This document shows, one piece after another, positions 7,857 to 18,499 of a DNA stretch of 24,306 nt. The stretch is from assembly GCA_003024985.2 (NCBI GenBank), contig PXIH01S0009170.1; one strand, written 5' to 3'. Every line of letters starts with the position of its first letter. Positions within the stretch are counted from its first letter, which is position 1. Source of the stretch: Euperipatoides rowelli (taxonomy: Eukaryota; Onychophora; Udeonychophora; Euonychophora; Peripatopsidae). The translations under genes and the position numbers were made by a program. The notes beneath the pieces were generated by a model. The model was not told the DNA's origin and did no database searches. It saw nothing but the letters and a program-made list of their open reading frames with translations.

Positions 7857-10060
7857 TGCATTTTGAAAGTTTTTTTCAAAAAAGTATCCTATTTCAAATG
7901 ATAGTTACATCACTAAGCCTAGCATAGCACAACTTAAATATAATAACAATTGTTTGTCGTCACTTAACCAATCGAACAATTCCCTATTTGTAAATCCATA
8001 TCACACAATATTGATATATCATTCAAATATTGCGATAAGTCAATCTTTCGTGATCTATTGATTTATCCATATACTGTATTTACACTAGGCTTGTTAATTA
8101 TAACAGAATATACTACAGCAATGATGCCAGTCACTAGGAGTACAAATATTCAAGTATTTCATTACAGATTATTGATTATGAAAAAAAACAATAAAATATT
8201 TTATTCCCTCAGCTAGGGTACTAGATTCATAAATCTATACATAAATGTGGTGCTTTTAGGATTCAAAGTCTTAGATTTGATAAATTTATGCAAATTTGAA
8301 TAAGCACAGATTTATATCAGCATGAATCAATTTTACTTAAAAATTAACAATTAAATGAAAAATTATTTATGTGAAAGCTACAAAGTTTTATGTTCACAAT
8401 GCACCAAATGAGATGGTTTTGAGCTTTATTTTAATATTTATAGCTATAAGGAAATATTTTATTAAATTATATTATTTTAAGAAAAATTCACACACAAAGT
8501 TCTGTGAATTAAAAATGTTGGTTGCATGTTAATTTTTTATAGTAAAAACACGATCAAACAAAATAAAACCAACTTTAAACATAAATTTGGAGCTGAAACA
8601 GTTACACTGTCATTAAGTAAGTAGTTATGACTATTTGATAATAGTGGAATAAAATTATAGTCAATATGCTATACAATTCTAAAAATTTCTTGTATTAGTT
8701 AGAAAATTATATATTTTAAGGCTGTTTTACTAAAATTAATGTTGGGATCCATCTTTAAATTATATAGACTCCCAACAGGGCAAGTGTATTGAATTCGATA
8801 TAGTAGCTTAAAAATACTTAAATATTTGCTCCAAATTGTAATTATGTGGCTGGTTGATGATAATGGGAAGATAACGATGTGGAGAATTCTTTCTTAATAA
8901 TTAAAATCTATCCTTTTACCGTATTAACAAAATATTTATTAAACTATTAGTATGAAGTCTTAAAATCATAATTCCTACATTAGAATAGTTTTATCCATTT
9001 TAACAGACTCCACGAATAGAGAGTTTAACATCAGCAGAATAAAATGACTATTTTCAAATTTCGGTAGTTTTTTTTTTTAAAATATGTAAACAACTAAGGA
9101 TCTAAGGGGCCTTAAGGATAGTATTAAGCATTAACTTTTAAACATGTCTTATCCATTGAAAATCCAACAGTGAATTTTAAATATAAGGAGGCTCCATTAC
9201 TTTTTACATGTCTATGAGTTTACTCACATCAGAAATATGTCATCATTTTTTAATGACATACCATTTTTTATTATAATTTATCACTACGGACTTTTTTTTG
9301 TTTTGTTTAGCCTAATCTATAAACATTTTTAATCAAATGTAAAATCACAGAGGATTGTTTTTGCTCATTCTCATTAATATCAAAAGTAGCGATCACTAAA
9401 TTATACCTTTCATTTGTAAATAATAGCCTTTGAGTAATAAAAAGATTTATTCAGTTAAATCAGGGTACATTTTATTTAAAAATGTTGATACATTCCTTTT
9501 TTTTTTTATGTAAATATTGTAAAACTTTCAATCATAATATAGTGTCATGCCTCAGTAAAATGATGTAATTATATTTTTTATAACTTCTTTTTAGAGCAAT
9601 CTTATGATTGTATGTTCTATAATCACATTTCCATTGGTTTCTATCAGTTTCATACCCAGTGATCACAATCCTTCAATCTACTACAAGTCTTTTTTTTTTT
9701 TTAAATGGTGTAGACAATAATTAGTCTTTGATATCGTACTTACTATACATGAGTGATAAAATTTGCAACAATCAACCTTTCCCTTTCAAATTGTCAAGGG
9801 TCAAAAATTAACAGCTAGAAAGAATGACCTAAACAATGTCATTTGCTTTAATAATGACAATTTATTTTAAAATATACTGCATATACTGTACATGCTGAGT
9901 ATCCTGTATACAGTTTGTGCAGCATTTAAGTACAGTTTCACTCATTAATCCTCCTTGCATATATTCAGAAATGCATTATTTATGAACTCAAACAAGTCTT
10001 AGATATATATATACAGTAATTCTTCATGCACATATTATAAATACTTGATGGTAGTTTGAT
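7857..10060. other. Long AT-rich non-coding stretch (probable intron or intergenic)
   Basis: No supportable gene, tRNA or strong repeat. Only homopolymer runs and a weak 8 bp inverted repeat (TGTTGGGA near 8740, TCCCAACA near 8771) were seen. Confidence 0.45.
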
Positions 10061-10063
10061 ATT

Positions 10064-10142
10064 AATTGGTGTAGTTGGAATCAAATCTCTGCTTGCAAGG
10101 CCCATGCTCTTAAACTAAGCAGCAAATTTATTCAGCTACCAT
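10064..10142 (-). repeat. Degraded tRNA-derived sequence
   Basis: On the minus strand an A-box-like GATGGTAGCTGAAT (about 10143-10130) is followed by a B-box-like GATTTGATTCC (about 10088-10078). Their order and spacing fit a tRNA-derived SINE head. The anticodon region (around TTGCAAG) does not fold cleanly and the acceptor is not closed, so this is a relic. Confidence 0.4.
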
Positions 10143-10145
10143 CTT

Positions 10146-10575
10146 TATGTCATTTGGACTGATGTAATTATGAAACATAGAAACCAGTGAAAATTTGGTT
10201 TATATGTTGACAAATCTTTAATTATGATTAATTTATGTAAAGTCCGTCCATTTTGAATGAATAAATTTAATTTTAATAAATTTGGTCAAACTTAAAATTT
10301 TATTTGTAGTACCTTGACACAATCATGACTTCATAATAAAATTTTATTCTGCACAAGTAGAACCATTAATCCATTGTCTATAGGAATTTGTACTGAATAA
10401 GGATGATCAAGGAAATCTCACCAGGCAACAAAAATATAGGACATGGATGGGGAATCTGCCACATTTTCAGGTGTTCAGTGCAATATTTTATAAATTATTT
10501 ATCTTCACCATTTAGATTTTATGATTATACATTTTTCAATCTTAACAGAATAAAGATTAATGTCAATAGAATGAA
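10146..10575. other. AT-rich non-coding DNA
   Basis: Nothing supportable. The short ORF at 10403-10612 lacks context and has chance-like composition. Confidence 0.4.
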
Positions 10576-10599
10576 GTCTGCCAGCCAGCACTGGCAGAC
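10576..10599. repeat. Perfect 9 bp hairpin
   Basis: GTCTGCCAG (10576-10584) pairs with CTGGCAGAC (10591-10599) across a 6-base loop. It lies about 50 bases from the tRNA-like hairpin at 10648-10688 and shares a TGCC/GGCA core with it. Confidence 0.55.
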
Positions 10600-10647
10600 G
10601 ATAATGTTCTAAGAACATGCATAGAAATTAATTTTGCCCAGAAAAAA

Positions 10648-10728
10648 AGGCAGGACATCCTGGGATTTGAACCGGGGATGTCCTGCCTACCAGGCAACTA
10701 CCTTAATCCCTGTGCCATTAAGACTTCC
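10648..10728 (-). repeat. tRNA-derived sequence with a 13 bp stem around its T-loop
   Basis: Read on the minus strand, the A-box-like TTAATGGCACAGGGATTAAGG (first base about 10719) precedes the B-box-like GGTTCAAATCC (about 10675-10665). Around the B box a perfect 13 bp inverted repeat, AGGCAGGACATCC (10648-10660) and GGATGTCCTGCCT (10676-10688), encloses 15 bases. That is much longer than a normal 5 bp T stem. The sequence is therefore a tRNA-like repeat, not a standard tRNA gene. Confidence 0.55.
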
Positions 10729-10920
10729 CAACCATTCATTGTCAAAATATATATTTATTTTAAAATTTCTAAAATGTTGCATACCAAACAACTTTTTTTT
10801 TTTTTTTTGCATATGAAGATTAATTCATTTATGCAGGCATACTTTTAATTAATATACTTGTATGATTTAAAAAAAAAAAAAAAGGTTGTCAATAAAATAA
10901 ATAATTTTGTTTTTAATACC

Positions 10921-11003
10921 CCGTCGGAATGGTTGAGCGGTTAAGGCACACCGCTCAGCGCTGCGGTGGCTAGCTTGCCACCAGTTCGAATCCGGGGAAA
11001 CCT
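10921..11003 (+). repeat. Class II tRNA-like sequence (pseudo-tRNA or SINE head)
   Basis: A-box TGGTTGAGCGGTTAAGGC (about 10930-10947) and B-box AGTTCGAATCC (about 10983-10993) are both near consensus. Between them CACCGC...GCGGTG (about 10949-10968) forms a perfect 6 bp anticodon-type stem with an 8-base loop, and TGGC-TAGCTT-GCCA (about 10967-10980) forms a variable arm, as in Leu/Ser tRNAs. The acceptor ends do not pair well and the T stem has mismatches. I call it a tRNA-derived repeat rather than a functional gene. A poly-A run lies upstream (near 10870). Confidence 0.65.
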
Positions 11004-11416
11004 TCATTCCCTGGATTAAGTTGGTTCAAGTCGGAAATTTTATTTTCATAGAGTCCTCTTACTAAACATGCAAATTATACAATCCAAATGTTTTTCAATG
11101 AATTTATGTATGAATGTAAAAGGTATTAAAAAATTGTGAATATAAAAGTTGTCATTTAAATGCAAATTTATTTAAAAAAAAAAAAAAATTTGCATTTAAT
11201 AAATTTAAAAAATGCATTTTTTCCTAAACATGTCTAATTAATTAATAGCTTGCATTCATAGCTTATTAATTATTCCCGAAATGTTTCTAATGAAGAAACT
11301 AATTCAGAAGAATTTTCATTTACAAATAATTTACACAATAGTTTTACAGAGTTAGAGGAAGCAGAGCCAGTAGTTTTTGTTTTATTTAGAAAATTATATA
11401 ATTTTTTTAAAAAAGA
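11004..11416. other. AT-rich non-coding DNA
   Basis: The first ~40 bases may be the body of the SINE-like element (a second GGTTCAAGTC occurs near 11023). The rest is AT-rich, with an A run near 11173 and nothing else supportable. Confidence 0.4.
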
Positions 11417-11501
11417 TTGTTTCACCCCCTTACCCCCAGAGGTGAAACAAGTCTTGTATGGATATACTGTCCTAAGATTCAGGACAGTCTATCCATACAA
11501 G
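11417..11501. repeat. Two adjacent strong hairpins
   Basis: The first hairpin has perfect 10 bp arms, TTGTTTCACC (11417-11426) and GGTGAAACAA (11441-11450). Immediately after, a second has 21 bp arms, 11453-11473 and 11481-11501, with one mismatch and a 7-base loop. The right arm of the second hairpin includes the start of the CATACAAGAGCGCC motif that recurs through the next 750 bp. The layout suggests the end of a fold-back or TIR mobile element. Confidence 0.6.
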
Positions 11502-12250
11502 AGCGCCATGTAAAAAACTTCATGTCACCTTCTGCGTCTCTACCGGAAGTAGGCCAAAACCAGTTAGCAATCAAATCCGGTTTTCCTGGAATATATCCAA
11601 AGATACAGTAGATCAGTATGAATTTTATGTCTTCCTGTATAGAAAACTATATACTGTTGAATGCTGACCAAGAGCACCCCACCAAGCAAGGGTGCCCCCC
11701 CCCCCTATTTCTTGGTAAAACATAGGTAACCAGCGCCATCGCCGAAGAAGTGTATCATCACTGCACTTTGACTTTTTTATCACTCTGAAAGAAATCCAAG
11801 GGGTATTCATACAAGAGCGCCCCCCCTAGATTTTTGCTTCATTTTACCTCATCTAAGCTTCAAGACAGTGTATTCATACAAGAGCGCCATGTAAAAAACT
11901 TCATGTCACCTTCTGACATTATTATGCTGTGACATCATTTTTGTGTACTTTAAGTCATCTAGATAAATATCAAGACACATAGCCATACAAGCACGCCCTT
12001 TAGAAAAAACCCCCTCCATATACTGTATGTAGTTTCTGTGAATAACGTTGAATCCTCATAAACAGAACGAAAGAGGCCTGTAAATTAAAAAGTGAAAACT
12101 TTAACTTAAACAGCGCTCTTACTTGGCACATACAGTATATAAGCCAACCTTTATTGATGTGTGACATTATGTTTTAGTATGTACCAGCCATAGTGGCATT
12201 TTCAAGATAATTTCCTAAAGTTTTAGGAAGCATGTCCATGTAAGGGCGCC
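11483..12250. repeat. Patch of dispersed direct repeats with CATACAAGAGCGCC core
   Basis: A 52 bp block at 11483-11534 recurs at 11864-11915 with two mismatches. Its core CATACAAGAGCGCC is found at 11494-11507, 11808-11821 and 11875-11888, with variants CATACAAGCACGCC at 11984-11997 and CATGTAAGGGCGCC at 12237-12250. GACAGT or CAAGACA often lies just upstream. This looks like the internal or subterminal repeat array of a non-autonomous DNA transposon whose outer ends I could not place. Short ORFs over it have no recognisable product. Confidence 0.55.
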
Positions 12251-13388
12251 GTTTTGAAAAACAATATTTTTAAGGAATTCCGATTCTAGCCAAAGAAGAG
12301 TGCCTGGTCAGTTTTGCAATGCATTGTGGTAAATGTAAGGATCACTAGCATGGGCATTTTACGGTATATGATTTTTAATATGTCCTCTGTTAGGGGGAAT
12401 CAATTTTTTTTTTTTTTTTTTAAATTTATTGCACAAAAATAATTTCTTTTCTTCTTTATAACTTCTTTTACTCAAAGTATTTTAGCAATCCAAAAAAAAT
12501 GTTAAAAGAATTTTTCCTTTAAAAAAAAAACCATTAACTTCCACTGTATTTGGAGAAGGGTGAATTTGTCATTGTTTCTCAATAATTTATTCTACTCTCT
12601 TACGGTAATTATAAATGAATTAAATATATTTAAAAAAAATACATGTTCTATTAGTATTAAACATTAAACTAGAGAAGAAAAAAAACTTTTTGACTAACAA
12701 ATTTATTTTCAGTGTGTGTTGAAAAGACCTTGACTGATAGATTCAGATATCATGTCCATTTCAGTAAAAAGTAATTTGAGAAATTGAATGCAATGGAAAT
12801 GTTATTAAAAGAAATTAGATTGACATTTCCACGACTTTCATTCTTGTAAATTACTTTGAATCAAAATGAGATATGTTAGTTGTTTACCATATTTGAACAA
12901 ATTTAAGTTTTATGAATGCAATTATAATTATGATTTGGTCACTAAGGAAATACAATATATAAAGTATATATATAATATTTATTATCAAAATTAAATAATT
13001 TCTGATCTTAAAATAAATTCATATTGATAATTTATACAACTTTGTATATCACAGTATTTAAAATCACTCATTTGGTCCCATTGAGGAAAAAAAAAACATT
13101 TAACCTTAAAATTGAGCAGATCAAAGAATTAAAAGACAACCTACATATTCACTTTTAGAAAAGGAAAACTTTTTAAATTGGGTTCTTTACAATATTTAGT
13201 TCCTAAATATTTTCCAAAACAAATTATTGAAATAATCTAACTTGTATTCCAATTTTAAAGTGTCTCCTTTTTGATTCCAGCAAGTCGACAATATAAATAG
13301 AGGCTGGGAAAACCACACAAAATAGTTTAATAATAAATATTTGAATCTCTTAATCATGAATGTATGTACTCCATCTATGATCACTGAC
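12251..13388. other. AT-rich non-coding DNA (probable intron)
   Basis: No supportable gene; T run near 12404-12421, otherwise plain AT-rich sequence. The 3' portion (13350-13388) would be coding if the exon at 13534 reads on to its in-frame stop instead of using the donor. Confidence 0.4.
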
Positions 13389-13534
13389 CGGAGTATTAAA
13401 GGAATCTAAAAGTGGTCGGTCAGAAGCTGCATAGGATACTTCTATTCCACTCGTACGAGGTGTGTAGTGGCTAGATGGAGATAATTTAGAATTTATCTGT
13501 GATCTTTCATCAAATCTTGGAGAATACTTAGATC
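13389..13534 (-). CDS. Exon of an unidentified minus-strand gene
   Basis: On the minus strand a long T tract ending TTTAAG (to 13535) is a good acceptor. After it come two bases (GA) and 48 open codons up to a donor, CCG|GTCAGT, at 13389/13388. If the donor is not used, the frame runs on to TAA at 13352-13350. The peptide starts SKYSPRFDERSQINSKLSP and is Ser/Pro/Thr/Tyr rich, like a disordered tail. Its two leading bases complete the split Gly codon (G|GA) left by the exon at 24040..23938, so the two join in frame. No known domain is recognised and a function is not proposed. Confidence 0.65.
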
Positions 13535-14049
13535 CTTAAAAAAAAAAAAAATTGAAATTATAATTTTTAAAATAACATTTCACATAATCATATAAAAATG
13601 TCTCAATAGCCCTATGAGCTATTGGGAAACTGACAATGATCCTATGAGTAACATAGCAAGGTACCTGGGAACCCATGTCAATCAGTCTGTTTTAATGGAT
13701 TTATTTTGTTGTCTTTAATATTTGATTTGGTTATCTGAGGTCAGAATTACTTTTTCATTTTATTTATTTATAGCCCTAACTGCAAATTGCAGTTATAAGG
13801 GTTTATAAATGAATTAATTGCCTCACATGACTGAATCAATAGTTTAATCATAGCATGTTTGGTTTATTTTAAAGCAAGCATGCACACACTTTTAGAAAAT
13901 ACTAATTAATAATTTGTTGATTGATTTTTATTGTGGTCTATACATTTTCCAATCCTAACTTTTTGCTTAGGTTATTTGTATTTATGATGATAGAAAAGTT
14001 GTTCTATTTAATGAAAAACTAATAGATAATTTTAAAAAAGATAGTTGCA
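13535..14049. other. Intronic AT-rich DNA
   Basis: No supportable element. A 7 bp hairpin, CAATAGC/GCTATTG, lies near 13605-13625. Confidence 0.4.
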
Positions 14050-16050
14050 TAAGACAAGGTAATCTTAATGAAAGGTGGAACAAACTTAAGGGCATAATTC
14101 GTCAACAGCAAAAATAGAAATCGGATTACAGAAGATACTTTAAAACTTATGGTTGAAAGGAAAAAGGCGAGACAGAATGATATATGTACATTGTTAAATT
14201 CTTTAATTAGAAAAAGATGCAGGATAGAAAAACAAAAATGACATGAAGATAAATGTTTAGAATTTGAGAAGCTGGATAAAAAATATGACACCGACTACAC
14301 AGAATTGCAACAAGGTGGAAGAAAAATAGCAGCAGGTGTCAAGGCTAAAAATGGCAAACTTCTAACTACTGAAGAAGAGATGGTGCAAAAATGGAAACAA
14401 TAGGGAAAAGAACCTTTTGAAAAAGGAGAAAATACGGAGGAATGGGAATATTCCAGCGGCAATGAAGGACTGGCGATTTTGAAAGAGGAGATTCTGGAAG
14501 TTATGAAAAAAATAAGGCCATGAAAAGCAAGTGGAATTTGTGAAGAAGATGGATAACAATATGCTATAAATAATAACAGACCTAGTGACAAGTGAAATTC
14601 CATATGATTTTAAGAGATCAATAATAATTTCCATACCTAAGAAAAATAATCTTAACTATAATAAAAGGCAAGTTTGGTCATGATGTCTGTCACGCAGAAG
14701 ATATTTTTGCTCTATTTTCTGTCCATAGATGCGGTATCCATCATTTTTGACGGGCTTTTAGATGTTGCTGTTATAGCAAGCTAAGGAGGAAGAAATTAAT
14801 GTATCCGTCATTTTTGATGGGCTTTTAAACTAGTAGATTAATAGTCTAGATTGTAGCAATGTTAGAACACATGAAGCCAATATATTAGTAGTAGTTGTTT
14901 TAAGAAGAATAAGAAGTAAAATCGAGAAAATATGTCAGGCCAATATGGATTCAGAGTCAACAAAGGAACTAGAGATGGAATCATGGCTTGAACAACATAG
15001 CACAAAAGAGTATAAAGTATCATCAGAATGTACAAAGGATTTGTGGATTTTGAGAAAGCTTTTGACAGGGTCGATCATAAGAAACTGGTAAATAATTGAA
15101 GATAGGAATTGATGGAAAGGACTTGACAATTATAAGAAGCCTGAACAAAGGAAACAGCAGCATTTAGAATATATAATAATTTCACTGGTTTGAAGTAAAC
15201 TGTTGTGCAAGACACAAATGCTTGTGGTCTTCCTCATTTTTAAACATACTGTATATAGTGAAGAAAAACATTCATGCACTAAATGGCATTGATGGGATAA
15301 AAAAAAAGGAGAAAAGTACTTTAATAGAATAAGGTATTCTGATAACATTGTCATTCTCATAGCAAGTAAGGCTGGATTGAAAAAAAAGCTTTGCTATAAA
15401 TTAATATACAGTAATTGGAGCACCATACGGATTGAAAATCAATATAGAAAAAACAAACACTAGTGATTGGTAGCAAAGTGAAGATCAAATGCAAGATTGA
15501 AATGGAAGGAAAAATAGAACATGAAGGAATGTAGAGATATTTGGGCAGCTTGATAGCGGAAGATGGAAGAATCGCAAACAAATCTGAAAAAGGATAAAAA
15601 TGGCAAAATCTGCATTTTGGGAACAAAAAACTTTTAAGAATGGATGCTAACAAATATTTTAGATTGAAAATGTTAAAATGCTATGTTTGGACAGTTTTCT
15701 TATATGGATGTGAAACTTGGAAAAGAAGATCAATGCTTTTGGTATCTAGTGTGCAAGAAGAATGTTGACGTGTGGAAAAGATGGGGAGGTGATTATGTCT
15801 TTTGGATTAAATAAGGAAGAGGAATGTGTCTTGTAAGGACCTGCAAGAATGAGACTAGTAACAGCACTTGAGGGATGGGCAGAAAGGAAAAAAGAGGAAG
15901 ACCAAGAAGAGAACTTTTGGATGACCTTAAGAACTGGGCTAACATCAGGCAATTCTCTGTATTTAAATGAAGGGCTCAAGACAGAAATGTTTGGTGATCG
16001 ACGACCGCGAACCTCCGCCTTGGAGAATGCACACAATGATGATTATATTT
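14050..16050 (+). pseudogene. Dead RTE-like non-LTR retrotransposon (linker, reverse transcriptase and 3' end)
   Basis: Translating across frames shows the order expected of endonuclease/reverse-transcriptase LINEs: a Lys-rich linker with NGKLLTTEEE (about 14350), the run-up to RT, motif A FVDFEKAFDRVDH (about 15040-15078), motif C, then YVWTVFLYGCETW (about 15682-15720) and a basic GRPRREL stretch (about 15890). The copy is dead: motif C reads YSDN (15335-15346) instead of the usual YADD, and there are stops and frameshifts throughout. The 3' end at about 16033 carries a short ATGATGATT tail, in keeping with RTE-type tails. The endonuclease part is absent, so the 5' end is truncated. A Helitron at 14650-14833 splits the RT region. 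The clade is inferred from motif style and tail. Confidence 0.75.
14650..14833 (+). mobile_element. Helitron-like unit nested in the LINE
   Basis: This is the same family as the array at 1057-1518: it starts TCTTAACTATAATAAAAGG at 14650 and ends TTTTAAACTAG at 14833. It lies between A (14649) and T (14834), the Helitron target. It is 184 bp and seems composite. A first 3'-type hairpin segment ending GACGGGCTTTTA (to about 14760) is followed by about 38 foreign bases and a second hairpin segment with the true CTAG end. The internal CATCTTCGG/CCGAAGATG hairpin of the array units is deleted. Confidence 0.7.
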
Positions 16051-16852
16051 TTTCTTGCATTATTTCTCTATGTTAGATAAACAAACTGTAGTCTGTTTGT
16101 TTATGGAAAGATTAATAAATACCACATTGCCTTTTATCCAATGTAGCAGTCCAGTTATTTTTTTTTGCAGTGAAGTTTATAGAGTCTCGCATGCTTTACA
16201 CAACACCCGTTTATACTACAAATATGACGAGAGGGGTCAATATGGATCCAATTCATCATACTGTCTAAACATATAGGCTATGACAAAATAATGTCGAGTA
16301 CTTGAAACTAGTAACAGTGTTGTGTCAATCATAAATGAACTCACATTTAAATGAATCGAAACTATAAACGACTTACTCTGCTCACAAGAAAATAGTTCAC
16401 CTTTCATGTTACCATTATCAATATATTGCATATGAAATTTTCAAGAATTTCTCTATCAGTCTCACTTACTGTAAATTAAAAAAAAAAAAAAATATATCGG
16501 CCTACTATTAATTACATACAATTTTAAACATGTTTATCCAAGTCCAGTTGCATTCAACAAGTTAAAACATGGCTAACTGAAGATTTTGCAATCTCTGCTG
16601 AGTTCACTTAAAATTATTAAACCTTTCAATGAGCATGGCCTACTAGAGAAAATGATCTTGACACCTTTACAACAAACCTATACTTCTCACAGGTTATAGA
16701 ACAGCTTGCTATCACAACCATTGGCTTAACAAATTTTGCCTTATCACTACATACCTCCCTCCACCAATTCTGATCTTAGAAATTTGTTGCGATCAGAACT
16801 AGAATCACTATTCCAACTAATAGATGATGAATACCAAACCATACCTGCCAAC
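16051..16852. other. Intronic DNA without a supportable gene
   Basis: The plus strand is open at 16055-16276; its last ~34 codons follow a T-rich stretch ending TTGCAG and look mildly coding, but the minus strand is open here too. No family was recognised and no donor or partner exon was found. A T/A run lies near 16478. Confidence 0.3.
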
Positions 16853-18179
16853 CCAGTGAAACCAAAAATACTAAAATATACATCCAAAAATATGAAAACA
16901 TTTTAATGAAAACAATTTTTTTTAATAGAATAACAGACCTGCCAACCTGGTAAAACTTGAAATGTCACACTCAAAAATATTAAAACTTTTTAACTGAAAT
17001 TAAAAATAAAAAAACTACTGTAGGAGTTTTTTTTTTGTTACTTTAAATAAGCCTAATACTAATATAGGCTAGTAATAAATGCTTTTATTAAATTCAAACA
17101 AAATTACAAAAAAAAAAAGGGATTCAAATGAAATTAAAAGCAATACCATAAGGTATTTTACAAAAGATAAACTCATTTGAAATACTGCATAGTGAAGCCA
17201 ATACTAAATTATAAATGTATAATTTAAAAAAAATATGCATATTTAAAAAAAAAATTATAATTAACTATTTTAAAATTGGAAATTTTAAAATTAATTACAA
17301 TTTACATTAAGTTAAACAAATTGTATTAAAAATTGCATATTGGAAATAAAACGTGGCAAAGAAAAAAGAATCACAAAGTTATTGTCTAAAAACTAAAATT
17401 AGATAGTACAGAATTATTGAAAACCCGAAATTATTTCAACTCCAAAGAAATCTAAATAAATACGGTAATGTTCTTTCAATTTATCTAAAGAGTCTGCAAA
17501 GCAATCTTTTGTAGAAATAAGGCCATTGATTGGTTAATAGTTGGACTGATAGAAATGATGTCAATTAAAATCCTCAAAAATGATCAAATGGGGGTTTTTT
17601 TTCCCCCACCCCTTCCTTAAAAAGTTTACAATAGAAACTTATTAAGCTGCAGTTACCTTCTTTCAAATACTGTACATCAAGTGATTTGTTAAAACAATTT
17701 CCACATTGATTGCATTTTATTATATAAGGAAGAAAATCATGAAATTGGTATATACGGTATTTTAGTTTTATGATTTAAAAAAAAAACTTGACAGTCGTAT
17801 TGGCAACTTTTGCTTTTATTATTTTAATGCATCAGAGATTAGAAACTGTTCACACTAGTTTCTGCAGGAGAAATCACCTCGTGTGAAATAATTGAGAAAA
17901 ACGTACAAATTTATTTTTTACATTATATACTGTACGGTATATTTCTTTTTTAAATATATATTTTCCTGTATATACTGTATATTTCTACTAAAGTTTAATC
18001 CGGATATTTCTTTTTTATTATATTTTAGTGTATATTCTGTATATTTCTAGTACAATTTAATCAAATTCTGTTGAATAAAAATATAAAAAATCATAAAAAG
18101 CATTACAGTAGCTAATACGAAAATCGTAAAAGTATTGGAAATCGTACATTTTACGATTAAATAGTAAAAGTTGACAGGC
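16853..18179. mobile_element. Possible TIR element with ACCTGCCAAC ends
   Basis: ACCTGCCAAC at 16853-16862, and again at 16937-16946 within an ~84 bp degenerate direct repeat, is mirrored by GTTGACAGGC at 18170-18179 (8 of 10 positions match as an inverted repeat). Flanking AT dinucleotides (16851-16852 and 18180-18181) could be a target duplication. Inside, a minus-strand open stretch (17533..17414, 39 codons plus stop) contains KDCFADSLDKLKEHYRIYLD, perhaps a relic of an element protein, not identified. The TIR is short and the boundaries are uncertain. Confidence 0.35.
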
Positions 18180-18499
18180 ATGATATATCCAATACTATTG
18201 ATCATCATCATTCGTTATCCAATGAACTTACTAAGTTTGTGTTCACTTACTCCAATATGCAATATAAAACTTTTCCCTCAAAAAAAAAAACATGACAATT
18301 ACCTGGACCTCTATTTTCAAATAACCAATTAATGTTTCTCTGGTCTATCATACTTCCAATCTGACCATCATGCCATTAACCCATTTGAAAACTTTCTATT
18401 CTTACTACAGCTATTACAAATGCCAAATCTTAACAGTTCCTTTCATTTTACTTAGTGCACAAACAAACCACATTGTACTGCAAACCTTTTTTTAATACA

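Noticed and set aside
10921-11003. Functional tRNA-Leu or tRNA-Ser gene
   Set aside because: The acceptor and T stems do not pair properly and the anticodon loop has 8 bases, so a tRNA-derived repeat fits better.
11483-12250. CRISPR-like array
   Set aside because: Repeats are irregularly spaced, diverged and in eukaryote-like DNA without cas genes.
14019-15653. Series of minus-strand ORFs across the LINE
   Set aside because: They are antisense shadows of the A-rich LINE coding strand; the plus strand carries the recognisable RT motifs.
15746-16076. ORFs on both strands over the LINE 3' end
   Set aside because: They are frames over the decayed C-terminal part of the LINE; the plus-strand one mixes true and shifted frame.
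16055-16276. 73-codon plus-strand ORF with a possible acceptor inside (TTTTTTGCAG near 16170)
   Set aside because: The minus strand is also open, no family is recognised and no partner exon or donor was found; kept only as a remark in the region entry.
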